Below are positions 39,968 to 47,888 of a DNA stretch of 64,000 nucleotides, in pieces (the stretch's first letter is position 1; each line of letters begins with the position of its first letter). A model generated the notes under the pieces. It was not told the origin of the DNA. It was given only the letters and a program-made list of their open reading frames with translations, and did no database searches. Made by a program: the position numbers and the translations under genes. Source of the stretch: Paenibacillus swuensis (lineage in GTDB: Bacteria > Bacillota > Bacilli > Paenibacillales > DY6); NCBI RefSeq assembly GCF_001644605.1, contig NZ_CP011388.1, positions 4,631,501 through 4,695,500 of the forward strand, written 5' to 3'.

Positions 39968-41959
39968 ATGCAAGCTGTAGGTAGGTTGTATGCCACATTT
40001 AAGGCGAAGTTGATTTTGAGTTTTATACTTATTGTAGTTATTTTTACAGGGGTCGCACTGTATAACCTGACCCAGGTGACGGGGATTAAGACGCAGATTG
40101 CCAATCAGAACGCGGCGATGGACAAAAAGGTGGAAGCCCTGGAGCTCAAACAGAACATTCAAGTACTGTTTAACATCTCCACTAATTTGACTTCTACGCA
40201 AAATCTGGACCTCGAGCAGGAATATCGGGACAATACCGCGTCTTTCCAAAAAAGTGTGACACAATTGGCGGCCTACGCGGACAATGCGGAGCAGCGTAAA
40301 CTCGTTCCCAAGCTGAAAACGGTATCTCAGGAATTCATCACGAATTTCGATGCGGCGGTAGCGCTGTTGAAGGATGAGAATGCGGATCCGCTTACTGTTA
40401 TTGATGAAATGAATGCGGCCACGGATCGAACCAAGGCGCATCGGGAATACCTGTTCCAGCTCGTTGACAGCTTCTATCAATCCTTCTCGGAATCCGCCAT
40501 GTCCGCCATTAACAAGTCAGATCATATGCTAAACTCCACCGTTCAGGCTTCCGCTGTAGCTTCGGCCGTTGTGCTCGTGTTGTGCGCCCTCGTGGCCACA
40601 TTGCTAATTCTCTCCTTCGTTCGTCCCATCGGACAATTGCAACAAGCCGTTAAACGAGTGGCGGGCGGGGATTTCCGATACAAGGTGCATTCAGGCAGGC
40701 AGGATGAGCTGGGAATGTTAAGCCGTGATTTTGACCATATGATTGATCAGGTAAATGAAATGACGGGGGCAACCAAACAGATCGCCTCCTCCCTCTCCCG
40801 GTATTCGGATACGTTCCATAGTTTCTCCAAAACAACAGCCGTTGCCAATAAGGAAATTATCCGCGCCATTGATGACATTTCCAGCGGTGCCGATCAACAG
40901 GCGATCCATACGGAGGAGAGTACCAATCTCATTGCCGAGTTGGAAAGCGGGGTTCAGGAAATCAGTTTGTACACTGAGAGCATGAAGGAAATGAGTCTGG
41001 AAGCTAACCGGAATACCCAGACAGGTTCCGCATCCGTAACTTCATTGAAAAAGGCTGCCGAGGAATCGGACCAAGTATTGACCGCCGTGTTCGAGTCCAT
41101 GGAGGCCGTGATGTCTTCTTCCGGACAAATTGAGAAAATCGTCAACACCATCACGGATATTTCCAATCAAACGAACATCCTTTCCCTGAACGCGGCCATT
41201 GAAGCTGCTCGTGCGGGTGTGCATGGTAAAGGCTTTGCGGTAATCGCCGATGAAGTCAGACAGCTTTCAGGTCAGACCAAGAATTCATCAGCATTGATCT
41301 CGCAGATCATTCGCGGATTAGTGGAACGTTTAAGCGAATTGCAAATGCAGATGCAGCAAGCGATGACGAGTTTTCAGGCACAAGGCGGCAAAGTGAATGA
41401 AACGCTGCTGTCCTTCCGCTCTATTGACAGTTCAATGGACAAGCTGACTACGCAGATGGAACGAATACAACTCAAGGTGCTGGAGACGAAGACAAAGAAT
41501 GAGAAGCTTACCGCTTCCGTCCGCTACGTCGCTTCCATTGCCGAAGAAACCGCGGCGGGCGTGGAAGAGGTGAACTCCACCTCGATTCAACAGGACGAAG
41601 CGATCCGGAGCATCGCGGATCAGGCGGAAGAAATCAACCAACTTTCACGCCGGTTGTTTGAGGAGATGAGCAAGTTCCGTACGGTGGGCGATGAAGCGAG
41701 TGTAACACCGGATCAAGGGGAAGAACCCCGGGATTCGGGTTCTGCGCAAGTCCCCTCCGTTGCACACGAGGGAGGGGCTCAAGGCAAGGCTGAAGCTGGA
41801 GAGGAGCCTGATCGAATCGGACACATTGGCGCCTCTTCTGGACTACTATCGAATTCGTTGAGAGAGCGCGTCATGGTAAGGAACGCTCAGCCTCCGACAA
41901 CCCAGGAAGTTGAAGCGGTTGATCCGAAAGAGAAGGACAAAGTGCTCGTAACGGTTTAA
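39968..41959 (+). CDS. Methyl-accepting chemotaxis protein
   Basis: Chemoreceptor of 663 residues. Membrane segment 1 is at about 13-33, followed by a mostly helical extracellular domain (about 35-190, four-helix-bundle type) and membrane segment 2 at about 194-216. HAMP follows (about 217-270, with [20 protein letters not shown]), then the cytoplasmic signalling domain, whose hairpin tip includes [18 protein letters not shown] and [16 protein letters not shown] long low-complexity C-terminal tail (about 570-663) rich in Glu, Gly and Pro follows. The start ATG has GGGGGA 6 bases upstream. It is monocistronic and divergent from pstS; the ligand is unknown. Confidence 0.94.
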   Translation: MQAVGRLYATFKAKLILSFILIVVIFTGVALYNLTQVTGIKTQIANQNAAMDKKVEALELKQNIQVLFNISTNLTSTQNLDLEQEYRDNTASFQKSVTQLAAYADNAEQRKLVPKLKTVSQEFITNFDAAVALLKDENADPLTVIDEMNAATDRTKAHREYLFQLVDSFYQSFSESAMSAINKSDHMLNSTVQASAVASAVVLVLCALVATLLILSFVRPIGQLQQAVKRVAGGDFRYKVHSGRQDELGMLSRDFDHMIDQVNEMTGATKQIASSLSRYSDTFHSFSKTTAVANKEIIRAIDDISSGADQQAIHTEESTNLIAELESGVQEISLYTESMKEMSLEANRNTQTGSASVTSLKKAAEESDQVLTAVFESMEAVMSSSGQIEKIVNTITDISNQTNILSLNAAIEAARAGVHGKGFAVIADEVRQLSGQTKNSSALISQIIRGLVERLSELQMQMQQAMTSFQAQGGKVNETLLSFRSIDSSMDKLTTQMERIQLKVLETKTKNEKLTASVRYVASIAEETAAGVEEVNSTSIQQDEAIRSIADQAEEINQLSRRLFEEMSKFRTVGDEASVTPDQGEEPRDSGSAQVPSVAHEGGAQGKAEAGEEPDRIGHIGASSGLLSNSLRERVMVRNAQPPTTQEVEAVDPKEKDKVLVTV

Positions 41960-42069
41960 CTGCCGCCACGCCGGAATAGAGTTAGAGAATTTTCATTACA
42001 CTCGAGAGAACATAATTATTCTAAACGCTTAGTAATCTTCTGAAGTCTAATGGATCACCTTCACCCGCT

Positions 42070-42106
42070 AAAAAAGCCCCGAGATCACGAGATCTTGGGG
42101 CTTTTT
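42070..42106. terminator. Bidirectional terminator between chemoreceptor and peroxiredoxin genes
   Basis: AAAAAGCCCC-G-AGATC and GATCT-T-GGGGCTTTTT form a long stem with loop ACGA, flanked by A and T runs. Confidence 0.85.
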
Positions 42107-42171
42107 ACGATGACGGCTAATGCATTAGCTTTATTCGGGCTTACGATTCGCGGTTGGACCGATTACGCGAA

Positions 42172-42744
42172 TTAAAGGGTCTTCTGACCCGGTCTCCAGT
42201 TAGCCGGACACAAGCCTCCAGCCTGCAATGCTTGCAGAATGCGGAGGGTCTCGTCCACACTTCGGCCCACATTCATATCCGTAACCACTTGATATCGCAG
42301 TACGCCTTCAGGGTCAATAATGAACAAGCCGCGATGAGCGCCACCGGACTCGTCATCCAGAATACCGTATGCCTTCGCTGTCGTCTTGTTGATATCCGAA
42401 GCCATCGGATAGTGAATTTCTCCGATGCCGCCTTGGTCACGCGGAGCATTCATCCACGCGCGGTGTGTGTGAATGCTGTCCACCGAGGCTCCGACGATCT
42501 CGCAATCCAAAGCCTGGAATTCCTTGTAACTATCGCTGAAAGCTATAATTTCCGTAGGACACACAAATGTGAAATCGAATGGCCAGAAGAACAGAATCAA
42601 CCATTTTCCACGATAGTCGTCGAGTGTTAAATTACGTTCCATTTCCTGGTTAAACTGGGTTGAAAGCATGCTGAACGCGGGTGCCGGCAAACCGATTTTG
42701 GCTGTAATGAAAGGAGCCGTTGTTGCTGTATTCAGTAAAGTCAT
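42172..42744 (-). CDS. Typical 2-Cys peroxiredoxin (AhpC/TSA family)
   Basis: Cytosolic peroxidase of 190 residues for H2O2 and organic peroxides. The peroxidatic Cys62 lies in DFTFVCPTEI and the resolving Cys179 in GGLCPANW, so it is a typical 2-Cys enzyme. It resembles Bacillus YkuU more than AhpC, and no AhpF is near. The start ATG comes one base after the stop of the glutaredoxin-like gene, with AAAGGAG inside that gene's last codons. It is last in the trxB-grx-prx operon, so reducing equivalents probably come from TrxB through the small CxxC protein or a thioredoxin. Confidence 0.93.
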   Translation of the reverse strand: MTLLNTATTAPFITAKIGLPAPAFSMLSTQFNQEMERNLTLDDYRGKWLILFFWPFDFTFVCPTEIIAFSDSYKEFQALDCEIVGASVDSIHTHRAWMNAPRDQGGIGEIHYPMASDINKTTAKAYGILDDESGGAHRGLFIIDPEGVLRYQVVTDMNVGRSVDETLRILQALQAGGLCPANWRPGQKTL

Positions 42745-42745
42745 C

Positions 42746-43000
42746 TTAGGAGTTCTCCTTTAAAGTTAGTAATGCTTTTGAAAGCGCCGTTTGATTAAAG
42801 CCCAGAATGTTCGTCTCCCCAATAACCGTAACCGGTACGGAGCGCATCCCTGTATTCCATAGCTCCTCGGCGTATGTTTCGTCAAGATCAATATTGCGTT
42901 CTTCAAAATCCACCTGGTTCTCTTTCAAAAAGTTCTTCACTTGGCCGCAATAATGACAATGCGTGCTTGAATACACGATTACTTCTGCCTTTTCTGACAT
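42746..43000 (-). CDS. Glutaredoxin-like thiol-disulfide protein
   Basis: 84-residue thioredoxin-fold protein with active site CHYC (Cys15, Cys18), cis-Pro region SVPVTVIG, and C-terminal GFNQTALSKAL typical of NrdH/glutaredoxin-like proteins. The start is placed at the ATG at 43000, since GGAGGAG lies about 9 bases upstream; an ATG eight codons earlier has no site. Bacillota of this kind generally lack glutathione, so reduction by the neighbouring thioredoxin reductase is more likely than by glutathione. It sits between trxB and the peroxiredoxin gene, overlapping neither. Confidence 0.88.
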   Translation of the reverse strand: MSEKAEVIVYSSTHCHYCGQVKNFLKENQVDFEERNIDLDETYAEELWNTGMRSVPVTVIGETNILGFNQTALSKALLTLKENS

Positions 43001-43039
43001 GGATGGGCTCTCCTCCGTCTTCATTTTGTGAATTTATCT

Positions 43040-43999
43040 TTACACTTGACTCTGTGCGACACCCGAAGCACTTACCGCTTCCGCCTCATCCAGGAACCGC
43101 TCACAGTCGAGCGCGGCCATACATCCGCTTCCCGCTGCGGTAATCGCCTGTCTGTACTTGTTGTCCTGCACATCGCCGCAGGCAAACACGCCCGGAACGT
43201 TGGTGGTTGTCGTACCCGGTACAACGGTAATATAGCCATGGTCATCTGTTGTGATCTGACCCCCCAAGAACTTCGTATTCGGTGTGTGTCCAATCGCAAC
43301 GAAGATGCCGTCCACCTCGAGTAACTCCTCTTCCCCGGTCGCGTTATTACGCACCCGTAAGCCCGTAACGCCTTTCTCTCCCGCGACCACGCCCAGCGGG
43401 GTATTATCCAAACTCCAAACGATTTTACCGTTTGCCCGGGCGCGGTCCTGCATCACTTTGGAAGCGCGCAGCTCCGTCCGGCGGTTAACCACACGAACTT
43501 CCGAGCCGAAGCGCGACAGGAAGTTCGCTTCTTCCATAGCGGAGTCCCCGCCGCCGATGACGATGATTTTTTTGCCGCGGAAGAAAAATCCGTCACATGT
43601 CGCGCAAGTGCTAACACCGCGTCCGATATTCTCCTGCTCGCCCTCAATACCCAAATATTTGGCCGAGGCGCCCGTAGAAATGATGATGGACTCCGCAGTC
43701 AAATCTCCCATACCTTCAACCGACAGCTTGAATGGCCTTGAGGACATGTCGATCGCGTTCACCCAGCCTGTCCTAAACTCCGCGCCAAACCGCTCGGCTT
43801 GTTTACGCATTTGATCCATCAGCTCCGGACCGGTTACACCCTCCGGGAACCCTGGGAAATTCTCAACCTCCGTGGTGGTGGTCAACTGTCCGCCAGGCTG
43901 AGGCCCTTCAATGATTAACGGATTTAAGTTAGCTCTCGCTAAATAGATGGCAGCGGTCAGACCTGCGGGTCCCGTACCGATAATGATGGTTTTGTGCAT
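43040..43999 (-). CDS. trxB: Thioredoxin reductase
   Basis: NADPH-dependent flavoenzyme of 319 residues that reduces thioredoxin and related proteins. FAD motif GTGPAGLTAA lies near residues 8-17, the redox-active site is CATC (Cys132, Cys135), the NADPH motif is GGGDSAMEEA, and a second FAD motif GVFACGDVQD lies near 290. Two in-frame ATGs two codons apart share one AAGGAG site; the second (43999) has the better spacing. First gene of an operon with the glutaredoxin-like and peroxiredoxin genes. It may be a second copy devoted to this peroxidase rather than the housekeeping enzyme; the window cannot decide. Confidence 0.93.
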   Translation of the reverse strand: MHKTIIIGTGPAGLTAAIYLARANLNPLIIEGPQPGGQLTTTTEVENFPGFPEGVTGPELMDQMRKQAERFGAEFRTGWVNAIDMSSRPFKLSVEGMGDLTAESIIISTGASAKYLGIEGEQENIGRGVSTCATCDGFFFRGKKIIVIGGGDSAMEEANFLSRFGSEVRVVNRRTELRASKVMQDRARANGKIVWSLDNTPLGVVAGEKGVTGLRVRNNATGEEELLEVDGIFVAIGHTPNTKFLGGQITTDDHGYITVVPGTTTTNVPGVFACGDVQDNKYRQAITAAGSGCMAALDCERFLDEAEAVSASGVAQSQV

Positions 44000-44044
44000 G
44001 TGCATTTGCTCCTTTGTATTTAGACTGAGTATAAATATTTCCGT

Positions 44045-44090
44045 AAAAAAATCATACCATCCGCGCAGACACGCTGCATGAAGGTATGAT
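44045..44090 (-). terminator. Terminator of the small hydrophilic protein gene
   Basis: On the minus strand ATCATACC pairs with GGTATGAT across an inner GCAG-CGTGT-CTGC hairpin, followed by TTTTTTT. Confidence 0.8.
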
Positions 44091-44140
44091 GAAGGAAAGA
44101 TGAAGACTTGATGAAGATCGCTTCAATGTAGCTTCTTTAA

Positions 44141-44395
44141 TTAATCTTCAAAGCCTGTATGATATTTGCGTTCGCTGGAGGACCGGTGTTTCGTGCCCGT
44201 GTGGTCCTTCTCCTCTTGCTGTTCCAGCTTCAAGTCTTCCAAAGGAATTGGATCCACATGCTTTTCCTCTTCCCACAGATCGTGCAGGCTCGGGTTGTCG
44301 GACGGGTTCTGCTCGGGATTGTCCCGGGACCCCGCCTGTTCCACTTGTTTCTGTTCCGCTTTCTTGTCCGTGTGGTGCTCCGTTGATTTTGTCAT
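44141..44395 (-). CDS. Small, highly charged hydrophilic protein of unknown function
   Basis: 84 residues, almost without hydrophobic residues except a short LHDLW patch; very rich in Glu, Lys, Gln, His, Asp and Ser, so probably disordered. No family recognised. The start is placed at the ATG at 44395, with AAGGGGAG about 9 bases upstream; an in-frame ATG three codons earlier is possible. A good terminator follows the stop, which supports a real gene. It stands alone between trxB and kdgK. Small disordered proteins of this type are common among uncharacterised spore or stress proteins, but nothing here shows that. Confidence 0.65.
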   Translation of the reverse strand: MTKSTEHHTDKKAEQKQVEQAGSRDNPEQNPSDNPSLHDLWEEEKHVDPIPLEDLKLEQQEEKDHTGTKHRSSSERKYHTGFED

Positions 44396-44456
44396 GGATC
44401 TCACTCCCCTTCAGGTTGTACCCATTTATACCTTCATTCGCTTAAGGTTAAACATA

Positions 44457-44493
44457 TTGGCAGGGTTCTCCATTCAAGGTAGAATATATTCTA
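44457..44493 (+). promoter_or_regulatory. kdgK promoter with a palindromic operator over the -10
   Basis: TTGGCA (44457-44462) and TAGAAT (44480-44485) are 17 bases apart. The -10 is the left half of a perfect 14-base palindrome, TAGAATATATTCTA, at 44480-44493. A repressor bound there would block transcription. Confidence 0.6.
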
Positions 44494-44536
44494 TAGAAGA
44501 GAGAGTACATAAATGACACAGGAGGCTAACTTTACA

Positions 44537-45496
44537 ATGCACAAGAAATCGTTGGATATCATTACTTTCGGAGAATCAATGGGCCTTTTCTACCCAGAGG
44601 GGACTCGCGGGTTGGGCCAAGGCGGCCCATTGGCTCAATCGTTCGGCGGAGCGGAAAGCAATGTGGCCATCGGACTCGCGCGGCTCGGGTGCCGTCCGGG
44701 TTGGTTCAGCTTGTTGGGTGACGACCCGGTCGGGACCGGCATACATCAAGCTTTGCGCGGAGAAGGCGTGGATGTCAGCCGTGTCCGCTTTACGAATGAA
44801 GCTCCGACAGGGCTCATGCTGCGTGAATCCCTAAGAGGAAAGCTATCTGTGTACTATTACCGTGCCGGATCGGCTGCTTCCCTGTTGAAAGCGTCTGATA
44901 TCGATGCCGATTATATCGCCTCGGCATCGATTCTGCACATCACAGGCATTACGCCGGCGCTGGGCGAGGGCTGTATTGAAGCGGTTCGGGAAGCGGTACG
45001 CATAGCGAAAGCGAACGGGGTTGTCGTCAGCTTCGATCCAAACCTCAGATTGAAATTATGGAGCCTGGAACAAGCCCGTCCGATTCTTCTGGAACTAGCG
45101 GCCGCAGCTGATTACTTCCTGCCGGGATACGATGAGCTGAAGCTGTTGTGGGAGTCGGAAGATGAAGCATTTATATTGGATCAAGCGGCGAAGTTGCCCG
45201 GAATCTCCGTCATCAAGAGTGCGGGCGTTGACAATCTCATTCTGGAACCGGGTAAAGCGCCGGTTCGGATCCCTTTTGAACGAGCAGAACAGGTTGTGGA
45301 CACGGTGGGAGCGGGGGATGGATTCTGCGCAGGATTTCTAGCCGGTATCTCTAAAGGATATTCAACGGAAGAAGCAGTTCGCTTAGGCGGGTTGACAGGT
45401 TCGCTGGTTGTGCAAGCGCCCGGAGACTGGGAAGCGTTGCCTACTTGGCGTGAAGTGGAACGAATTCGCGGTTTAAGCTCACATATTGAGAGATAA
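44537..45496 (+). CDS. kdgK: 2-keto-3-deoxygluconate kinase, PfkB family
   Basis: Phosphorylates KDG to KDPG, the step after KduD in uronate breakdown. 319 residues of a PfkB/ribokinase-fold kinase: N-terminal DIITFGESM, GGAESNVAIGLARLG substrate region, and the C-terminal anion-hole and catalytic Asp motif DTVGAGDGFCAGFLAG. The start is the ATG at 44537, with GGAGG 10 bases upstream; the in-frame ATG eight codons before overlaps that site. PfkB kinases are hard to tell apart, so the KDG call rests on the family subgroup pattern and on kduI, kduD and uxaC elsewhere in the window. An AraC gene follows by 54 bases. Confidence 0.82.
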   Translation: MHKKSLDIITFGESMGLFYPEGTRGLGQGGPLAQSFGGAESNVAIGLARLGCRPGWFSLLGDDPVGTGIHQALRGEGVDVSRVRFTNEAPTGLMLRESLRGKLSVYYYRAGSAASLLKASDIDADYIASASILHITGITPALGEGCIEAVREAVRIAKANGVVVSFDPNLRLKLWSLEQARPILLELAAAADYFLPGYDELKLLWESEDEAFILDQAAKLPGISVIKSAGVDNLILEPGKAPVRIPFERAEQVVDTVGAGDGFCAGFLAGISKGYSTEEAVRLGGLTGSLVVQAPGDWEALPTWREVERIRGLSSHIER

Positions 45497-45550
45497 GCGG
45501 ATAAACGGTTACTCAGCCCAAGCCATCTTTTATAGTAAAGGATGAATATC

Positions 45551-46429
45551 ATGCCTGTTCGAAGGTCCGTCGGAACCCTCCAAGGGAACTCTTTTTTCGA
45601 ATCGGGATTGCCCGTCTATATGAACAGGGTACGCGAATCATTCGATATGCTGGAACATGCCCATGACTTTGTCGAAATCAGCTATGTCAGTGAAGGCGCC
45701 GGTACCCATTATATCGGAGATCAATCGATGGAAGTCCGGCGCGGGGATCTGTTCTTTATCCCGATCGGGATCTCCCATGTGTTCCGCCCCGCGTCCGTCC
45801 GCGATGATCGTCCTCTGGTTGTCTACAACTGTATATTTCAAGCTTCCGTTCTGGAAGACTTATTGTCCGCTCCTGGCATCGATGATAAGGTAACGAGCTG
45901 GTTCCAAACTCATGCTTTGTCGCAAAATATTCTTCGGATGCGCGATCATCATGAAGAAGCCCATCGGGTGATGCAAGAGATGTATGGGGAGTTTACCAGA
46001 AGAGATATCGGCTTTCTGGCAGCATTGTATCGGGGTATCATTCAACTGTTTATTCTGATGTTTCGAAAGCAACACAACCACTCACCTGTACCACAGACGC
46101 TCCATAACGGGCTGGAGGATCTAATGCGGAACATTCGCCTCAACGGCTCCTCTGCGCCTGGACTGGAAGAAGCTTGTACGGCCTTAGGCATAGGTGAGCG
46201 GCAATTCTCAAGGTTATTTAAACGTCACACAGGCAAGACCTACATCCAATATGTGCAAAATGCAAGGATCGAACATAGTCTCAGGCTGCTAACCGGTTCA
46301 AATTTGTCAGTGCGGGAGATTGCATGGAAATGCGGTTACCAGGACATTAAATTCTTCAATGCATTATTCAAAAAACATACAGGAATGACACCCCGAGCCT
46401 ATCGATCATCCTTCCTGAACCTGAACTGA
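45551..46429 (+). CDS. AraC-family transcriptional regulator (downstream of kdgK)
   Basis: Soluble regulator of about 292 residues. The N-terminal cupin domain (about 15-110) shows HAHDFVEISYVSEGAG and RRGDLFFIPIGISHVF. The C-terminal AraC domain (about 190-290) shows LGIGERQFSRLFKRHTGKT and CGYQDIKFFNALFKKHTG. The ATG at 45551 has AAAGGAT 7 bases upstream; an ATG three codons earlier lies on that site. It follows kdgK on the same strand and may regulate it. Its stop codon lies in a short CTGAA tandem repeat. Confidence 0.9.
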   Translation: MPVRRSVGTLQGNSFFESGLPVYMNRVRESFDMLEHAHDFVEISYVSEGAGTHYIGDQSMEVRRGDLFFIPIGISHVFRPASVRDDRPLVVYNCIFQASVLEDLLSAPGIDDKVTSWFQTHALSQNILRMRDHHEEAHRVMQEMYGEFTRRDIGFLAALYRGIIQLFILMFRKQHNHSPVPQTLHNGLEDLMRNIRLNGSSAPGLEEACTALGIGERQFSRLFKRHTGKTYIQYVQNARIEHSLRLLTGSNLSVREIAWKCGYQDIKFFNALFKKHTGMTPRAYRSSFLNLN

Positions 46430-46449
46430 ACTGAACTGTGCTGAGCCCA

Positions 46450-47067
46450 TTACCGAAACTTCCAATGTGTTCGAATGATGGCTTCGGCAATGCCCAAATT
46501 CAGCAGTACACTGCCATAAACGCCGATGGTATACGCCGTCACATAATCGAGATGAAGCCATTGAAAGCCTATGAAATGGAGTAGGTGAATCCAAGTGTTT
46601 GTGAAACAAAACATATAACTGCGCAACATCCAATTCCGATGCTTGACGATCTGCTTGCGGCGGATGAACACGATCGCGGCGATCGTAAAGGCAAGCCACA
46701 ACAGGTTAACCATATTAAATACGATACTGGTCACCTTGCCGCCTGTGGCAAACGGGGCCATATATCCGGAGGTTACATCTACAATCACGACCATCGCCAC
46801 ATAAACGTATCCATTGGTGCGATGGAACTTCCGATGCTGCTGCAATCGTGTCCAGAAATTCAGCGTACCTGCTATTAAGGCGATAATTGCCGCGCCGACA
46901 TGAATGCGCATAATGGTTAACCACAGGGGAACCTGGAGCTCGCGCTCCAGGTTCGTCTTGTGTTTCAGGAAGCTTTCCGCTTGGGGATCCAAACCGAAAT
47001 TTTTCAGCAACGCGTAGATGATGACAAGCAGTACCGCAGCGACCGCGGTGAAATACCTTTTACTCAT
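46450..47067 (-). CDS. DUF2306 membrane protein
   Basis: 205-residue integral membrane protein with about six hydrophobic segments; His residues in RIHVGAAIIALIAGT, HRTNGYVYVAMV, KHRNWMLRSYMFCF and LLHF sit at helix ends and are conserved features of the family. Function unknown; the His pattern recalls heme-binding membrane proteins but that is speculation. The start is set at the ATG at 47067, after the stop of the HAD gene (26-base gap); the site GAGAGG is rather far. It is the last gene of uxaC-HAD-DUF2306, though a link with sugar metabolism is not evident. Confidence 0.8.
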   Translation of the reverse strand: MSKRYFTAVAAVLLVIIYALLKNFGLDPQAESFLKHKTNLERELQVPLWLTIMRIHVGAAIIALIAGTLNFWTRLQQHRKFHRTNGYVYVAMVVIVDVTSGYMAPFATGGKVTSIVFNMVNLLWLAFTIAAIVFIRRKQIVKHRNWMLRSYMFCFTNTWIHLLHFIGFQWLHLDYVTAYTIGVYGSVLLNLGIAEAIIRTHWKFR

Positions 47068-47093
47068 ATGTAATGATCGATTCCTCTCAACGA

Positions 47094-47873
47094 TTATAAA
47101 TGAATGATATCCAGCAACGACGCCACCACTACATCCGGTTGCCACTCACTCGCGGCGGCGTCCTCTCTCGTTGCGGAGCCGGTCAATACCAGCGCGGTCG
47201 CCATGCCCGACTGCTTGCCCAGCGCAATGTCCGAGGTGAGGCTGTCGCCGATCACCATACATTGCCCCGCCGGCAAGCCCAGCACCGCGAGCGCGGCTTC
47301 CGCCATCCGGCGCGAAGGCTTGCCGATGACAACCTCCGGCTCCACGCCGGTCGCGTACGTGATGGCGCCGATCATGCCGGCTACATCAATCGAGTCCCCG
47401 TCGTCGCCGGGAAACATGCGGTCGCCGTTCGTGGCGATGATCCCGGCGCCGTGGCGTACCGCGCGGAACGCGTCGTTAAGCTCCGCGTAAGTCAGCGTCT
47501 CGTGCAGGGTGATGACGAGCCATGCGGCATCCTCCGGCTTACCCGCAATGGGGATGCCGTGGGTCCGCAGCTCGTCCTTCAACCCTTGTTCGCCCAACAC
47601 CCAAACGGGGCGTCCCGAATGCTCTTGCGATAAGTACATTCCGGTCACCGTAGAGGTTAACAGAATGTCCTCGGCCGCGATATCCAAGCCCATGGCCAAG
47701 AGCTTGGCATGACACATTTCTCGGGAAATATTGCCTCGGTTGCTTAAGAACACAACTTTCTTCCCCTGAGATTTCATATGGGCAATCGCCGCGTCCGCTC
47801 CCTTGATCAAGTGTTTGCCCCGGTAAACCGTGCCGTCCAGATCGATAATATAACCTTGAATATCCGCCCTCAA
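47094..47873 (-). CDS. HAD-IIA family sugar phosphatase (NagD/AraL-like)
   Basis: Cytosolic phosphatase of 259 residues with all HAD motifs intact: motif I YIIDLDGTVYRG (Asp nucleophile), motif II VVFLSNRG, motif III Lys in EVVIGKPSRRM, and motif IV MVIGDSLTSDIALGKQSG. The C2a cap (about 80-180) is typical of NagD, AraL and PhoE-like phosphatases, which remove phosphate from sugar phosphates of low toxicity threshold. The start is TTG at 47873, with GAGGGG just upstream. It starts 15 bases after the uxaC stop, so it is co-transcribed; like AraL in the Bacillus arabinose operon it may clear surplus phosphorylated intermediates. Confidence 0.9.
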   Translation of the reverse strand: MRADIQGYIIDLDGTVYRGKHLIKGADAAIAHMKSQGKKVVFLSNRGNISREMCHAKLLAMGLDIAAEDILLTSTVTGMYLSQEHSGRPVWVLGEQGLKDELRTHGIPIAGKPEDAAWLVITLHETLTYAELNDAFRAVRHGAGIIATNGDRMFPGDDGDSIDVAGMIGAITYATGVEPEVVIGKPSRRMAEAALAVLGLPAGQCMVIGDSLTSDIALGKQSGMATALVLTGSATREDAAASEWQPDVVVASLLDIIHL

Positions 47874-47888
47874 CCCCTCACCCCCGCT

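Noticed and set aside
46415-46437. Tandem CTGAA repeat at the stop of the AraC gene as a phase-variable tract
   Set aside because: Only about four 5-base units, and because TGA recurs in every frame of the repeat, slippage would change the protein by a few residues at most.
47100-47633. 177-codon open frame opposite the HAD-IIA gene
   Set aside because: The region is locally GC-rich, which lengthens open frames by chance; the product is Arg-rich and featureless, and the minus strand has all HAD motifs.
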